From positions 186,001 through 250,000 of the forward strand of contig NZ_JADKRR010000004.1 of the NCBI RefSeq assembly GCF_015351105.1: a DNA stretch of 64,000 nucleotides, in the 5' to 3' direction. Source of the DNA: Clavibacter sp. VKM Ac-2872. Lineage in GTDB: Bacteria; Actinomycetota; Actinomycetes; Actinomycetales; Microbacteriaceae. The stretch's first letter is position 1. Each line of letters starts with the position of its first letter. A program made the translations under genes and the position numbers. Shown in pieces: positions 10,301 to 20,709 of this stretch. The notes beneath the pieces were generated by a model that saw only the letters and a list, made by a program, of their open reading frames with translations, did no database searches and was not told the origin of the DNA.

Positions 10301-11205
10301 GCGACGTTGGTGGCGAGCACGATGCGGCGGCGCACGCCGGCCTGCGTCGACGCCTGGAAGACGCGGTGCTGGTCCGCCGACGAGAGGCGGCCGTAGAGCG
10401 GCAGCACCTCGGTGTGCGGGAGGTTCCGGCTGCGGATCGCGTCCTCGGCGTCGCGGATCTCGTTCTCGCCGCTGAGGAACACGAGCACGTCGCCCGACGT
10501 CTCGCCCGCCAGCTCGTCGAGCGCCGCGTTGATCCCCTCGAGGAAGTCGCGATCGTCGGCCGGGCGCTCCATCGGCGCGTCGGCGAGGTCGTCGTCCTCG
10601 CCCGCGACGGCGGCCTCGGCGACGAGCGGGCGGTACCGGATCTCCACCGGGTACGTGCGCCCGGAGACCTCCACGATGGGCGCGTCGCCGAAGTGCCGCG
10701 AGAAGCTCTGCGGGTCGATCGTGGCCGACGTGATGATGAGCTTCAGATCCGGCCGGCGCGGCAGCAGCTGCTTGAGGTAGCCGAGCAGGAAGTCGATGTT
10801 GAGGCTGCGCTCGTGGGCCTCGTCGATGATGATCGTGTCGTACTTCCTCAGCAGCCGGTCGCGCTGGAGCTCGTTGAGCAGGATCCCGTCGGTCATCAGC
10901 TTGATGCGGGTGTCGGCCGAGACCTTGTCGGTGAAGCGCACCTGGTAGCCGACGAGCTGGCCCACCTCGCCGCCGAGCTCCTCCGCGATGCGCTCCGAGA
11001 TGGTGCGCGCGGCGAGCCGGCGCGGCTGCGTGTGGCCGATGCTCTCGCGGCCGAGCTCGAGGCAGATCTTCGGCAGCTGCGTGGTCTTGCCGGAGCCCGT
11101 GGCGCCCGCGACGATGACGACCTGGTTGTCGCGGATGGCGTCGGCGATCTCGTCCCGCATCCGGCTGACGGGGAGCTCGGGCGGGTACGCGATGCTGAAT
11201 TCCAT
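7387..11205 (-). CDS. hrpA: ATP-dependent RNA helicase HrpA (DEAH box)
   Basis: A 1272-residue DEAH-box helicase, close to the usual HrpA length of about 1300. Walker A GATGSGKT is at 34-41, the DEAH box is at 128-131 (IIIDEAHERS), and motif III SATI and motif VI QRSGRSGR are also visible. The helicase-associated domains and the long HrpA C-terminal region (DUF3418) follow. In bacteria it remodels mRNA and helps release stalled ribosomes. The minus-strand sequence ATAGACT lies 9 nt before the ATG, so the leader is very short. Confidence 0.95.
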   Translation of the reverse strand: MEFSIAYPPELPVSRMRDEIADAIRDNQVVIVAGATGSGKTTQLPKICLELGRESIGHTQPRRLAARTISERIAEELGGEVGQLVGYQVRFTDKVSADTRIKLMTDGILLNELQRDRLLRKYDTIIIDEAHERSLNIDFLLGYLKQLLPRRPDLKLIITSATIDPQSFSRHFGDAPIVEVSGRTYPVEIRYRPLVAEAAVAGEDDDLADAPMERPADDRDFLEGINAALDELAGETSGDVLVFLSGENEIRDAEDAIRSRNLPHTEVLPLYGRLSSADQHRVFQASTQAGVRRRIVLATNVAETSLTVPGIKYVIDAGTARISRYSVRSKVQRLPIEAISQASANQRSGRSGRTSDGIAIRLYSEEDFLRRPEFTEPEILRTNLAAVILQMVSLGLGDIAAFPFLQPPDSRGIKDGVDLLTELGAVVRSPDGTPALTKVGRDLSRLPIDPRFARMVVESRKHGVSREVMIIVAGLTIQDVRERPLEKRPQADQQHARFVDPASDFITLLNLWNHLEEKESELSSSAFRRMCKAEFLNYVRVREWKDVFRQLRQLARPLDLQMNEPKADPDGIHRSLLAGLLSHIGLKDAQKKDYVGARQSRFVVFPGSALAKKQPDAIMSAELVETSRLFARTNAAIDPAWAEPIAGSLVKRTHSEPHWEKKQGATVAWERVTLYGVPIVLKRRVQFSRIDPAYARELFIRHALVEGDWESQQAFDRANRKLREELAEVEERTRRRDILHDDEAVFEFYDKRIPRDVASTRAFEGWWKKQRQETPEFLTMTAEELLAEDAVDVDEAAFPPTWQQGDQRLSLTYRFEPGAPDDGVTVQVPLALLARLSPAGFDWQVPGMRRDLVTAMIKALPKALRKNVVPAADWADRLLEGLPEPDPQHPVAFTTTIAGLIMRKAHVRVADDDFDLDRIPAHLRMAFRVVDERGREVAAGRDLTELQARLSRRARDSVARATARPVERVAGASGGATRGMERTGLTTWDLDELPRFVDTAQGGTGDSRHVIRAYPALVDEGSTVAIRLMATAEDQARAMPGGVRRLLVLAIANPSAYVKQHLTSQEKLMLATSPYPNVQALFDDCLLACIDQVLERVASGGAIYSKELFETARDRVSGVVMDSMFDTVALVNRVLTGARDAERAIKQATSMQLIGALTDAREQLAGLVHPGFVSATGLARLQRLPAYLSGLTHRVQRLPDQPARDRAWMTEVQKATDLYREAGGVIPSAPHAPESLVHARWMLEELRLSLFAQHLPTAEPVSLQRIRKVLAG

Positions 11206-11345
11206 GCTGGGGTCAGTCTATCCGCGGGCCGTCGGGCCCCCCCCCGGGGCGGGTGCCGGTGGATATCGTCGAGAGAAGGCGCCGGCCACACCGGCGCGCG
11301 GGCGGCACCGCCTCCCGAGTCGACGACGACCGACGGGATCCACCC

Positions 11346-12932
11346 ATGAGCTCCGACACGCCCCTCCAGCCCGAGCACGAGCAGCCCCACGGCGGGTTCT
11401 CCACCGTCTCGGTCGCCGCGATCCTCGCCGAGTCCGCCGAGCGGCACGCCGATCGCGTCGCCGTGGTGGTGGGCGACGTCTCCACCACGTACCGCGAGCT
11501 CTGGGACGAGACCCGCGCCTACGCCGGCGCGCTCGCCGGCCAGGGCGTGGGGGAGGGCACGCGCGTCGCGATGCTCATCCCGAACGTGGCCGACTTCCCC
11601 CGCGTCTACTACGCGGTGCTCGCGCTCGGCGGCGTGGTCGTGCCCGTGCACGCGCTGCTGAAGGCCGAGGAGATCGCGTACGTGCTGCGCGACTCGGGAT
11701 CCGCGCTGCTGGTCTGCGCGGGCCCGCTGCTCGAGCAGGGCGCCAAGGGCGCGGCGCTCGCCGAGGTGCCCGTGATCAGCGTGCTCGTGCCGGCATCCAC
11801 CGAGGGCGGGCCCGACCGGCTCGAGGAGCTCGCGCGGGCCGCGACGCCCATCCGCACCTACGTGCCGCGCCGGCCGTCCGACACCGCGACGATCCTCTAC
11901 ACCTCCGGCACCACGGGCCAGCCGAAGGGGGCCGAGGGCTCCCACCTCGCGCTCGTGATGCAGGTCGACGTCGTCCTCCTCGACACCTTCGACCTGCGCG
12001 CGGGCGACCGGATCCTCGGCTGCCTGCCCCTGTTCCACACCTTCGGCCAGACCTGCACCATGAACGCGTCGTTCCGGGCCGGCGCCACGATCGTGATGGT
12101 GCCCCGCTTCGACGGCGACACCGCGCTCGCGCTCATGGTCGAGCACGACACCCAGGTCTTCATGGGCGTGCCGACCATGTACTTCGCGCTGCTGGCGGCC
12201 GCCGCCCGGAACCCCGCGCGCCCGGCCCTGCGCTACGCGGTCTCGGGCGGCGCGGCGCTGCCGGTGGCCGTGATCGAGGCCTTCCGCGAGGCCTTCGCCG
12301 CGGAGATCCACGAGGGCTACGGCCTCACGGAGACGTCGCCCGTCGCGTCGTTCAACCACGTCGGCGTCCCGGCGCGGCCCGGGACGGTGGGCAAGCCCAT
12401 CTGGGGCGTGCAGATCGAGATCGCCGACCCGGAGCACGAGGACCGCGTCGTGCTGCTGGAGCGCGGCGTCCTCGGCGAGATCGTGATCCGCGGCCACAAC
12501 CTCATGAACGGGTACCTGCACCGCCCCGAGGACACCGCGCGCGCGGTCGTCGACGGCTGGTTCCGCTCGGGCGACCTCGGCACCATCGACGACGAGGGCT
12601 ACATCCGCGTCGTCGACCGGACGAAGGACATGATCCTGCGCAACGGCTACAACGTGTACCCGCGCGAGGTCGAGGAGGTGCTGGCGCGGCACGAGGCCGT
12701 CGCGCAGTGCGCCGTGTTCGGCGTGCCGCACGAGGAGCACGGGCAGGAGATCGTCGCCGCGATCGTGGCGAAGGCGGACGCCACCGTCGACGCCGCGGAG
12801 GTGGTCGCGTACATGAAGGAGCGGATCGCGTCCTACAAGTACCCGCGCCGGGTCGAGGTGGTCGAGGCGCTGCCGCTCGGGCCGAGCGGGAAGATCCTCA
12901 AGCGGGCGCTCGTCGAGCGGTTCGGGGCGTGA
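11346..12932 (+). CDS. Long-chain acyl-CoA ligase (AMP-forming)
   Basis: A 528-residue member of the ANL superfamily. The P-loop YTSGTTGQPKGAEGSH is at about 185-200, the GYGLTETSP motif follows, then FRSGDLGTIDDEGYIRVVDR, and the C-terminal hinge and catalytic Lys near PLGPSGKILKRAL. It activates a carboxylic acid, probably a fatty acid, to its CoA thioester via an acyl-adenylate. The ATG at 11346 is the first residue of the conserved alignment. The gene overlaps the following aldo/keto reductase by 4 bp (GTGA), so the two are co-translated. Chain-length preference cannot be read from the sequence. Confidence 0.9.
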   Translation: MSSDTPLQPEHEQPHGGFSTVSVAAILAESAERHADRVAVVVGDVSTTYRELWDETRAYAGALAGQGVGEGTRVAMLIPNVADFPRVYYAVLALGGVVVPVHALLKAEEIAYVLRDSGSALLVCAGPLLEQGAKGAALAEVPVISVLVPASTEGGPDRLEELARAATPIRTYVPRRPSDTATILYTSGTTGQPKGAEGSHLALVMQVDVVLLDTFDLRAGDRILGCLPLFHTFGQTCTMNASFRAGATIVMVPRFDGDTALALMVEHDTQVFMGVPTMYFALLAAAARNPARPALRYAVSGGAALPVAVIEAFREAFAAEIHEGYGLTETSPVASFNHVGVPARPGTVGKPIWGVQIEIADPEHEDRVVLLERGVLGEIVIRGHNLMNGYLHRPEDTARAVVDGWFRSGDLGTIDDEGYIRVVDRTKDMILRNGYNVYPREVEEVLARHEAVAQCAVFGVPHEEHGQEIVAAIVAKADATVDAAEVVAYMKERIASYKYPRRVEVVEALPLGPSGKILKRALVERFGA

Positions 12933-13768
12933 GCGGCGCCCTCCGCACCCCCATCCCGTCGGTCGCGATGGGTGACGGCGTCCCGATCCCGCAGTTCGGC
13001 GTCGGCACGTACAAGGTGCCGGACGGAGACGCCGAGCGGATCGTCGCCGAGGCGCTCGAGGTCGGCTACCGGCACATCGACACCGCGGCGATGTACGGCA
13101 ACGAGGAGGGCGTCGGGCGGGCGATCCGCGCGTCCGGCATCCCGCGCGACGAGCTGTTCGTCACCACCAAGGTCTGGAACGACGACCACGGCCGGGACCG
13201 GGCGCGCGACGCGATGCACCGGAGCCTCGAGCGGCTGGGCCTGCCGACGGTGGACCTCATCCTCATCCACTGGCCGGCAGCCGAGCGCGGCCTCTACGTC
13301 GAGACCTGGGAGGCGCTCGTCGCGGCCCGCGACGAGGGGCTGACCCGCTCCATCGGCGTCTCCAACTTCCTCGTGCCGCACCTCGAGGCGCTGGATGCAG
13401 CCGGCCTGCCCGCGCCCGCGGTCGACCAGATCGAGCTGCACCCGCGGCACCAGCAGCGCGCGACGACGGAGCACCTCGCCGCGCACGGGATCACCGTGCA
13501 GGCGTGGAGCCCGCTCGCGCGCGGCGCCGTCGCCGACGCCCCCGTGGTGCGCGGCGCCGCCCGGGCCCACGGCAAGACGGACGCGCAGGTCGTGCTGCGC
13601 TGGCACATTCAGCGCGGCACGGTCGTCTTCCCGAAGACCACGCGGCGCGAGCGGCTCATCGAGAACGCCGACGTCTTCGACTTCGCGCTGACCGACGAGG
13701 AGATGGCCGGGATCACCGCGCTCGAGGCCGCGGGACGCGTCGGCAGCCACCCCGACCAGGTGGTCTGA
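12929..13768 (+). CDS. Aldo/keto reductase
   Basis: A 279-residue (alpha/beta)8 NADPH oxidoreductase of the AKR5 type (2,5-diketo-gluconate reductase-like). The catalytic tetrad is visible: Asp and Tyr in HIDTAAMYGNEEG, Lys in VTTKVWND and His in ILIHWPA. The cofactor region VFPKTTRRERLIENADVFDF is near the C terminus. The GTG start at 12929 overlaps the ligase stop. It probably reduces an aldehyde or ketone. The link to the acyl-CoA ligase is only by operon. Confidence 0.88.
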   Translation: MSGALRTPIPSVAMGDGVPIPQFGVGTYKVPDGDAERIVAEALEVGYRHIDTAAMYGNEEGVGRAIRASGIPRDELFVTTKVWNDDHGRDRARDAMHRSLERLGLPTVDLILIHWPAAERGLYVETWEALVAARDEGLTRSIGVSNFLVPHLEALDAAGLPAPAVDQIELHPRHQQRATTEHLAAHGITVQAWSPLARGAVADAPVVRGAARAHGKTDAQVVLRWHIQRGTVVFPKTTRRERLIENADVFDFALTDEEMAGITALEAAGRVGSHPDQVV

Positions 13769-13823
13769 GCGGGCCGCTCCCAGCGGCACGGACGCGTCAT
13801 CCCGGCCGGGTACCGTGTCCGTC

Positions 13824-14984
13824 ATGTCCCAGCACCGCATCCGCACGCGCCTCAAGTCCGTGGTCTCCCGGGGCGTCGCGCCCCTCGGCGGCGGGCACGC
13901 GGGCGGCGCGGCGCGGGCCCGGGCCGAACGGGAGGATCCGGCGGAGCCCACCGGTGCGCGCCGCCCGAGCCTCGTCGACAACGGCGTGTACGTCGACGGC
14001 TGCCGCGTCGCCTCGCCCGCCACGCTCGCGGACACCTTCCGCGAGCTCGACGAGCGGCCCGAGGCCATGGCGTGGATCGGCCTCTACCGCCCCACGGTCG
14101 AGGAGCTGCAGGCGCTCGCCGAGGAGTTCGACCTGCACGAGCTGGCGGTGGAGGACGCGGTCCAGGCCCACCAGCGCCCCAAGACCGAGCGCTACAGCTC
14201 CACCCTCTTCACGGTGCTGCGCGCCGCCCGCTACGTGGACGACCGCGAGGAGGTGGAGTTCGGCGAGCTGCACGTGTTCCTCGGCCGCAACTTCGTGATC
14301 ACCGTCCGGCACGCCGAGTCGCCCGACCTCTCGGCCATCCGCACGCGCATGCAGGAGCGGCCCGAGCTGCTCACCCACGGCCCGCAGTCGGTGCTCTACG
14401 CGATCCTCGACGCCGTGGTCGACGGGTACGCGCCCGTCGTCACGGGCCTCGCCAACGACATCGACGAGATCGAGGACCAGGTGTTCGACGGGGATCCGGC
14501 CGTGTCCCGCCGCATCTACGAGCTGTCCCGCGAGGTCATCGACTTCCAGCGCGCGGTGCGCCCGCTCGGCGGCATGCTGCAGCAGCTGCAGGCGGGATCC
14601 GGCAAGTACGAGGTGAGCGAGGACCTCCAGCAGGCGCTCCGCGACGTGGCCGACCACGTCATCGTCGTGAACGAGCGCGTGGAGGAGTTCCGCGTGCTGC
14701 TGCGCGACATCCTCACCGTGAACTCGACGCTCGTCGGCCAGCGCCAGAACGAGGAGATGCGCGAGCTGAGCGAGTCGAGCAACCGGCAGAGCGTGGAGAC
14801 CCGCAAGATCTCCGGCTGGGCGGCCATCCTCTTCGCGCCCACGCTCGTCTCGAGCGTCTACGGCATGAACTTCGACATCATGCCGGAGCTGCACTGGGAC
14901 TGGGGCTACCCCTTCTCCCTCGTGCTGATGCTCGGCGTGAGCGGCGTGCTCTACGGGATCTTCCGCAAGCGCGACTGGATCTGA
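13824..14984 (+). CDS. corA: CorA family divalent-cation (Mg2+/Co2+) transporter
   Basis: A 386-residue CorA channel. The N-terminal cytoplasmic domain and long coiled-coil helices are followed by two C-terminal membrane helices with the selectivity motif YGMNFDIMPE between them. The protein ends in a short basic tail (FRKRDWI). The N terminus has an extra charged 45-residue leader compared with minimal CorA. I prefer ATG 13824 because TACCGT lies 7 nt upstream, the pattern of a leaderless actinobacterial transcript. An in-frame GTG at 13815 is the alternative. Confidence 0.9.
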   Translation: MSQHRIRTRLKSVVSRGVAPLGGGHAGGAARARAEREDPAEPTGARRPSLVDNGVYVDGCRVASPATLADTFRELDERPEAMAWIGLYRPTVEELQALAEEFDLHELAVEDAVQAHQRPKTERYSSTLFTVLRAARYVDDREEVEFGELHVFLGRNFVITVRHAESPDLSAIRTRMQERPELLTHGPQSVLYAILDAVVDGYAPVVTGLANDIDEIEDQVFDGDPAVSRRIYELSREVIDFQRAVRPLGGMLQQLQAGSGKYEVSEDLQQALRDVADHVIVVNERVEEFRVLLRDILTVNSTLVGQRQNEEMRELSESSNRQSVETRKISGWAAILFAPTLVSSVYGMNFDIMPELHWDWGYPFSLVLMLGVSGVLYGIFRKRDWI

Positions 14985-15035
14985 CGCCCGGCTTCTCGCC
15001 TCGTCCCGTCGCGCGCCCGCGCGTAGCGTGGACGC

Positions 15036-16943
<1,908 letters not shown>

Positions 16944-17060
16944 GATCGGGCGCGACGGATCCGGGCCGTGGAGAGGTCCCGTGCGCCATGTCAGGACATC
17001 ACTAGCATGCGTCCGCCACGGCATCCCGTGCGCTCCACCCCACCGACAAGGAGCTCCCCC

Positions 17061-17495
17061 ATGCGCATCTCCCCCCGGCTCACCCGCCTCGGCCTCGGCG
17101 CGTTCGCCGTCGCCGGTCTCGCCCTCTCCGCTCTCGCCGCCGGGCCCGCTCCCGCGGCCGAGGCCCAGTCGAACTTCCGCGTATGCGTCGCGTGGAACTC
17201 CGCGAACACCAGCGGGGGCATCGGCACGGGCCTCGTCACCAAGGTCTACAAGGGCGGTGACGACACCTGCGCCCGCAAGGTCGAGTACATGCAGAACTAC
17301 TACGGGCAGGCGTACGCGGGGTCGTCCGCCAAGAACTTCGCGTACATGATCACGTGCGAGAGCTTCGGCGAGCGCATCGGGCTCGGCGGCGACCCCTGCT
17401 ACCAGCTCCGGCAGAACGCCATCTACAAGTTCACGTCGGCGGCCGACGAGCGCTACCCGTCGGACAACCCGTCGTTCTCCTTCTGGCGCAACTGA
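17061..17495 (+). CDS. Small secreted protein with four cysteines, function unknown
   Basis: A 144-residue protein with a clear Sec signal peptide (RLTRLGLGAFAVAGLALSALAAGPAPAAEA, cleavage near residue 35). The mature part of about 110 residues has exactly four cysteines (42, 70, 99, 113), suggesting two disulfides. It is rich in Tyr, Asn and Ser and ends in FSFWRN. The ribosome site AAGGAG at 17050 supports the ATG at 17061. A strong terminator follows. I do not recognise the family. It is not alignable with the three secreted four-Cys paralogs at 35.5, 44.2 and 45.4 kb. Confidence 0.8.
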   Translation: MRISPRLTRLGLGAFAVAGLALSALAAGPAPAAEAQSNFRVCVAWNSANTSGGIGTGLVTKVYKGGDDTCARKVEYMQNYYGQAYAGSSAKNFAYMITCESFGERIGLGGDPCYQLRQNAIYKFTSAADERYPSDNPSFSFWRN

Positions 17496-17519
17496 TCCCG
17501 CGCGGACCCTCCGACGCCG

Positions 17520-17549
17520 AACGGCCCCGTCCGCGTGGACGGGGCCGTT
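17520..17549. terminator. Bidirectional intrinsic terminator
   Basis: A perfect 13-bp stem (AACGGCCCCGTCC / GGACGGGGCCGTT) with a GCGT loop sits between two convergent genes, 25 bp after the secreted protein stop. It can end transcription from both sides. Confidence 0.8.
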
Positions 17550-17598
17550 CGCGCATCCGGACCGGGGACGTGCGCGGGCGGGAGCGGGGCGCGACCGC

Positions 17599-18567
17599 TC
17601 AGGCGACCACGTCCTCCCCGCGGGCGAGGATCCGCTCGAGCTCGGCCAGCTGCCGCGGTGACGGATCCACGAGCGGCGCCCGCACGGATCCCACGGGCAC
17701 GCCGCCCAGCCTGAGCCCCGCCTTGATGAGCGACACCGCGAACCCGGGCGTCTCGTCGCGCAGGCGCACGAGCGGCGTGAAGAACTCGTCGAGGAGGAAC
17801 CGCTGCCGTTCGAGGTCGTCCGCGCGGTACGCCGCGTGGAACGCGCTCGCGATGCGGGGCGCCATCGCGAACACGGCCGACGAGTACAGCGGCACGCCGA
17901 TGGCCCGGTAGGCGGCCTGGCTCGACTCGGCCGTGAGGAGCCCGTTGAAGAACTGCACGTCGTCGCGCCCCGCCCGGCGGGCGGCGAGCACGAAGCGCTG
18001 GAACAGGGCCACGTCGCCCGCGCCGTCCTTGATCCCGGCCAGAGTCGGCAGCGCGAGGAGCCGCTCGACCGTGGCCTCCGTGAACTGCGCCTGGCCGCGG
18101 TGGTAGGCGATGAGCGGCAGCGGGGTCGCGCGGGCGACGGCCTCGACGTAGGCGGCGAGGCCCTCCTGGGGGCCGGCGACGAGGTACGGCGGCAGCACGA
18201 GGATCCCGTCGGCGCCGAGCTCGGTGGCCAGCCGCGCGCAGCGGCGCGCGTGCCCGAGCGGCCCGCCGACCCCCGCGATGACGAGGTGGCGGCCGCCCGC
18301 CGCGGAGACGCCGGCCCGCACGGCCTGGGCGTACTCGTCGATGTCGAGCGCGTGGAACTCGCCCGTGCCGCACGCGACGAACGCGGCCCCCGCGCCCTGG
18401 TCGAGGCCGTGGGAGACGTGCGCGGCGAGCACGTCGACATCGACGCGGTCGGCGGCGTCGAACGGCGTGACGGGGAAGAAGAGCACGCCCTCGAAGGGCG
18501 GCAGGAGGCCCGCGGTCGCGGGTGCGGGAGCCGCGGCGGGGTGGGCGGCGGTGTCGGTCGTCGTCAT
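17599..18567 (-). CDS. kdgD: 5-dehydro-4-deoxyglucarate dehydratase (KdgD)
   Basis: A 322-residue member of the DHDPS/NAL aldolase family. The Schiff-base Lys is K180 in LAGIKDGAGD and the catalytic Tyr is Y155 in IAYHRG. The substrate-binding ACGTGEFHALDIDEY motif replaces the GTTGE of DapA and is typical of KdgD. The enzyme dehydrates and decarboxylates 5-keto-4-deoxyglucarate to 2-ketoglutarate semialdehyde. Its start shares one base with the stop of glucarate dehydratase (TGATG), so the two consecutive enzymes are co-translated. Confidence 0.88.
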   Translation of the reverse strand: MTTTDTAAHPAAAPAPATAGLLPPFEGVLFFPVTPFDAADRVDVDVLAAHVSHGLDQGAGAAFVACGTGEFHALDIDEYAQAVRAGVSAAGGRHLVIAGVGGPLGHARRCARLATELGADGILVLPPYLVAGPQEGLAAYVEAVARATPLPLIAYHRGQAQFTEATVERLLALPTLAGIKDGAGDVALFQRFVLAARRAGRDDVQFFNGLLTAESSQAAYRAIGVPLYSSAVFAMAPRIASAFHAAYRADDLERQRFLLDEFFTPLVRLRDETPGFAVSLIKAGLRLGGVPVGSVRAPLVDPSPRQLAELERILARGEDVVA

Positions 18568-19799
18568 CAGTACCTCGGGAGGGTGGGGTCGTAGGCGGGC
18601 TGGATGCTCTGCATGTACCCGGAGTCGTCGCGCGCGGTGCGCCCCGACTCCACGAACACGCGGTGCTGGCGGTCGAGCGCGTCGCGGTCGAGCTCGACGC
18701 CGAGGCCGGGGGCGGTCGGCACGGCGACGGATCCGCCGACGATCTCGAGCGCGCCCGGCACGATCACGTCGTCGCCGCGGTTCCACGGGTAGTGCGTGTC
18801 GCAGGCGTAGGCGAGCTCGGGGCTGGCGGCGGCGACGTGCGTCATGGCCGCGAGCGAGATCCCCAGGTGCGAGTTGGAGTGCATCGAGAGGCCCACGCCG
18901 AAGGTGCGGCAGATGGCCGCGAGCTCCCGGGTGTGCGCCAGGCCGCCCCAGTAGTGGTGGTCGGAGAGCACGATCTGCACGGCGTCCTTCGCGAACGCCT
19001 CCCGGATCTGCTCGAAGGTCACGACGCACATGTTCGTGGCGAGCGGCTGCGGCACCTCGGCCGCGACGCGCGCCATGCCGTCGATGCCGAGCACCGGATC
19101 CTCGAGGTACTCGAGCACGCCGTCGAGCTCGGCCGCCACGCGCACCGCCGTCTCGTGCGTCCACGCGCCGTTCGGGTCGATGCGCAGCGGGTGCGTCGGG
19201 AACGCCTCGGCGAGCGCGCGGATCGCGGCGACCTCCTGGTCGGGCGGGAACACGCCCGCCTTGAGCTTGATGGAGCCGAAGCCGTAGCGGTCGATGAGGA
19301 GGCGGGCCTGCGCGACGATGCCCGCGGGATCCAGGGCCTCGCCGAACGCGTCGGGCGCCTCGCCCGGGTGCGCCGCCCACTTGTAGAAGAGGTACGCGCT
19401 GTACGGGACCCGGTCGCGCACGCGCCCGCCGAGCAGCTCGCTCACGGGCAACCCGGTGATCCGGCCCCACGCGTCGTGCGCGGCCACGTCGATCATCGAG
19501 AACACGACGCGGCGCTCCTGCCGGCTGAGCGGCCCGGCGTCCCCGCCGAGGGCGGCGTCCACCGCCCGCTCGATGCCGTGCAGGTCGGTGACGCGGAGGC
19601 CGACGATCGCGTCCCGCACGGACGCGACGCGCGCGGCCACGACGGCGCCGCCCTGCCCCTCGCCGAGGCCGACGATCCCGCCGTCGACGACGAGCTCGAC
19701 GATCGTGCGGAGCGCGAGCGGCTCGTGCACGCCGTCCGCGTTGAGCAGGGGCGGGTCGCGGAAGGCGATGGGGGTGACGACGAGGTCGTGGATGATCAT
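18567..19799 (-). CDS. gudD: Glucarate dehydratase (enolase superfamily)
   Basis: A 410-residue enolase-superfamily enzyme. The KxK base is KLK at 178-180. Mg ligands lie in RIDPNG (D208), YLEDP (E233) and ATNMC (N256). The late His region is SMHSNSHLGISL (about 306-315), as in D-glucarate dehydratases. It converts glucarate (and often idarate) to 5-keto-4-deoxyglucarate, the substrate of the next gene product. It starts 4 bp after the stop of the ABC permease, so sugar-acid uptake and breakdown are in one operon. Confidence 0.9.
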   Translation of the reverse strand: MIIHDLVVTPIAFRDPPLLNADGVHEPLALRTIVELVVDGGIVGLGEGQGGAVVAARVASVRDAIVGLRVTDLHGIERAVDAALGGDAGPLSRQERRVVFSMIDVAAHDAWGRITGLPVSELLGGRVRDRVPYSAYLFYKWAAHPGEAPDAFGEALDPAGIVAQARLLIDRYGFGSIKLKAGVFPPDQEVAAIRALAEAFPTHPLRIDPNGAWTHETAVRVAAELDGVLEYLEDPVLGIDGMARVAAEVPQPLATNMCVVTFEQIREAFAKDAVQIVLSDHHYWGGLAHTRELAAICRTFGVGLSMHSNSHLGISLAAMTHVAAASPELAYACDTHYPWNRGDDVIVPGALEIVGGSVAVPTAPGLGVELDRDALDRQHRVFVESGRTARDDSGYMQSIQPAYDPTLPRY

Positions 19800-19803
19800 G
19801 GTG

Positions 19804-20709
19804 CTATCCCTTCGTCGCGCCCGAGGTGATCCCCCGGATGAGCGACCGCTGCATGAGCAGGTAGATGACGAGGCTCGGCAGGAGCGCGAGCAGCGCCCCG
19901 GCGAGCAGGACGCCCGAGCCGACCGTGGGGTCGGTGCGGAGGACGCCGAGCGCGACCGTGAGCGTGTAGTCGCTCGGGTCGTTCGCGGCGATGAGGGGGA
20001 GCAGGTACTGGTCCCAGATCATCATGAAGCCGAAGATCGTGACGACCCCGAGCACCGGCTTGCACAGGGGCAGGATCACGGTCCACAGCATGCGCAGCTC
20101 GCCGCAGCCGTCGAGGCGCGCGGCCTCCTCGATCTCGAGCGGGATGTCCTTCATGAACTCCGTCATGACGAGGATCGAGAAGCCCCACACCGCCACGGGC
20201 AGGATCACGCCGAACGGCGTCCCGCGGAGGTCGAGGCCCGTGCCGCCCACGTTCCCGATGACCTGCGACAGCGGGATCGCGATGACCTCCTCCGGCAGCA
20301 TCATCGTGAGCAGGAACAGCAGCAGCACGAACGACTGGCCGCGGAACCGGTGCCGGGCGAGCGCGTACGACGTGAGGATCGCGACGCTCACCTGCAGGAG
20401 GAGCCCGCCGCCCGCGATCACGAGCGAGTTGCGGAGGTAGCCGAGCACGCCCGAGTCGAACGCGACCCGGAACGACTCCAGCGACAGCTGCTGCGGGAAG
20501 AGGTGGATGCTCGTCGAGGACGTGAAGGCGTCGAACGCGCCGGACACGATGATCACGAACGGCGCGGCGAACACCACGAAGGCGACGGCGCAGAGGGCGA
20601 AGCGGATCACGTTCGACGGGCGGAGGCCGGGCTTCCAGCCGAGCGCGCTGTCGAACTGGCCGTCGTTGCCGCGGCGGGTGGCGCCGGTGGGGCGGTCGAG
20701 GATGCTCAT
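19804..20709 (-). CDS. Carbohydrate ABC transporter permease (MalG type)
   Basis: A 301-residue permease with six predicted membrane helices. The MalG-type EAA loop is EIEEAARLDGCGELRMLWTVILPLCKP, where it meets the ATPase. The start ATG at 20709 overlaps the end of the partner permease by 4 bp. No ATPase gene is present in the cluster. Actinobacterial sugar importers of this type often share one MsiK-like ATPase encoded elsewhere. Operon context points to a uronate, aldarate or pectin-derived substrate (inference). Confidence 0.9.
   Translation of the reverse strand: MSILDRPTGATRRGNDGQFDSALGWKPGLRPSNVIRFALCAVAFVVFAAPFVIIVSGAFDAFTSSTSIHLFPQQLSLESFRVAFDSGVLGYLRNSLVIAGGGLLLQVSVAILTSYALARHRFRGQSFVLLLFLLTMMLPEEVIAIPLSQVIGNVGGTGLDLRGTPFGVILPVAVWGFSILVMTEFMKDIPLEIEEAARLDGCGELRMLWTVILPLCKPVLGVVTIFGFMMIWDQYLLPLIAANDPSDYTLTVALGVLRTDPTVGSGVLLAGALLALLPSLVIYLLMQRSLIRGITSGATKG

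Noticed and set aside
11236-11251. Long C/G run before the acyl-CoA ligase gene
   Set aside because: It could form a weak hairpin, but no symmetric stem or position argues for a terminator or regulatory site.
7231-11349. A 1372-codon open frame on the plus strand
   Set aside because: Shadow of hrpA. The minus-strand helicase has all DEAH motifs.
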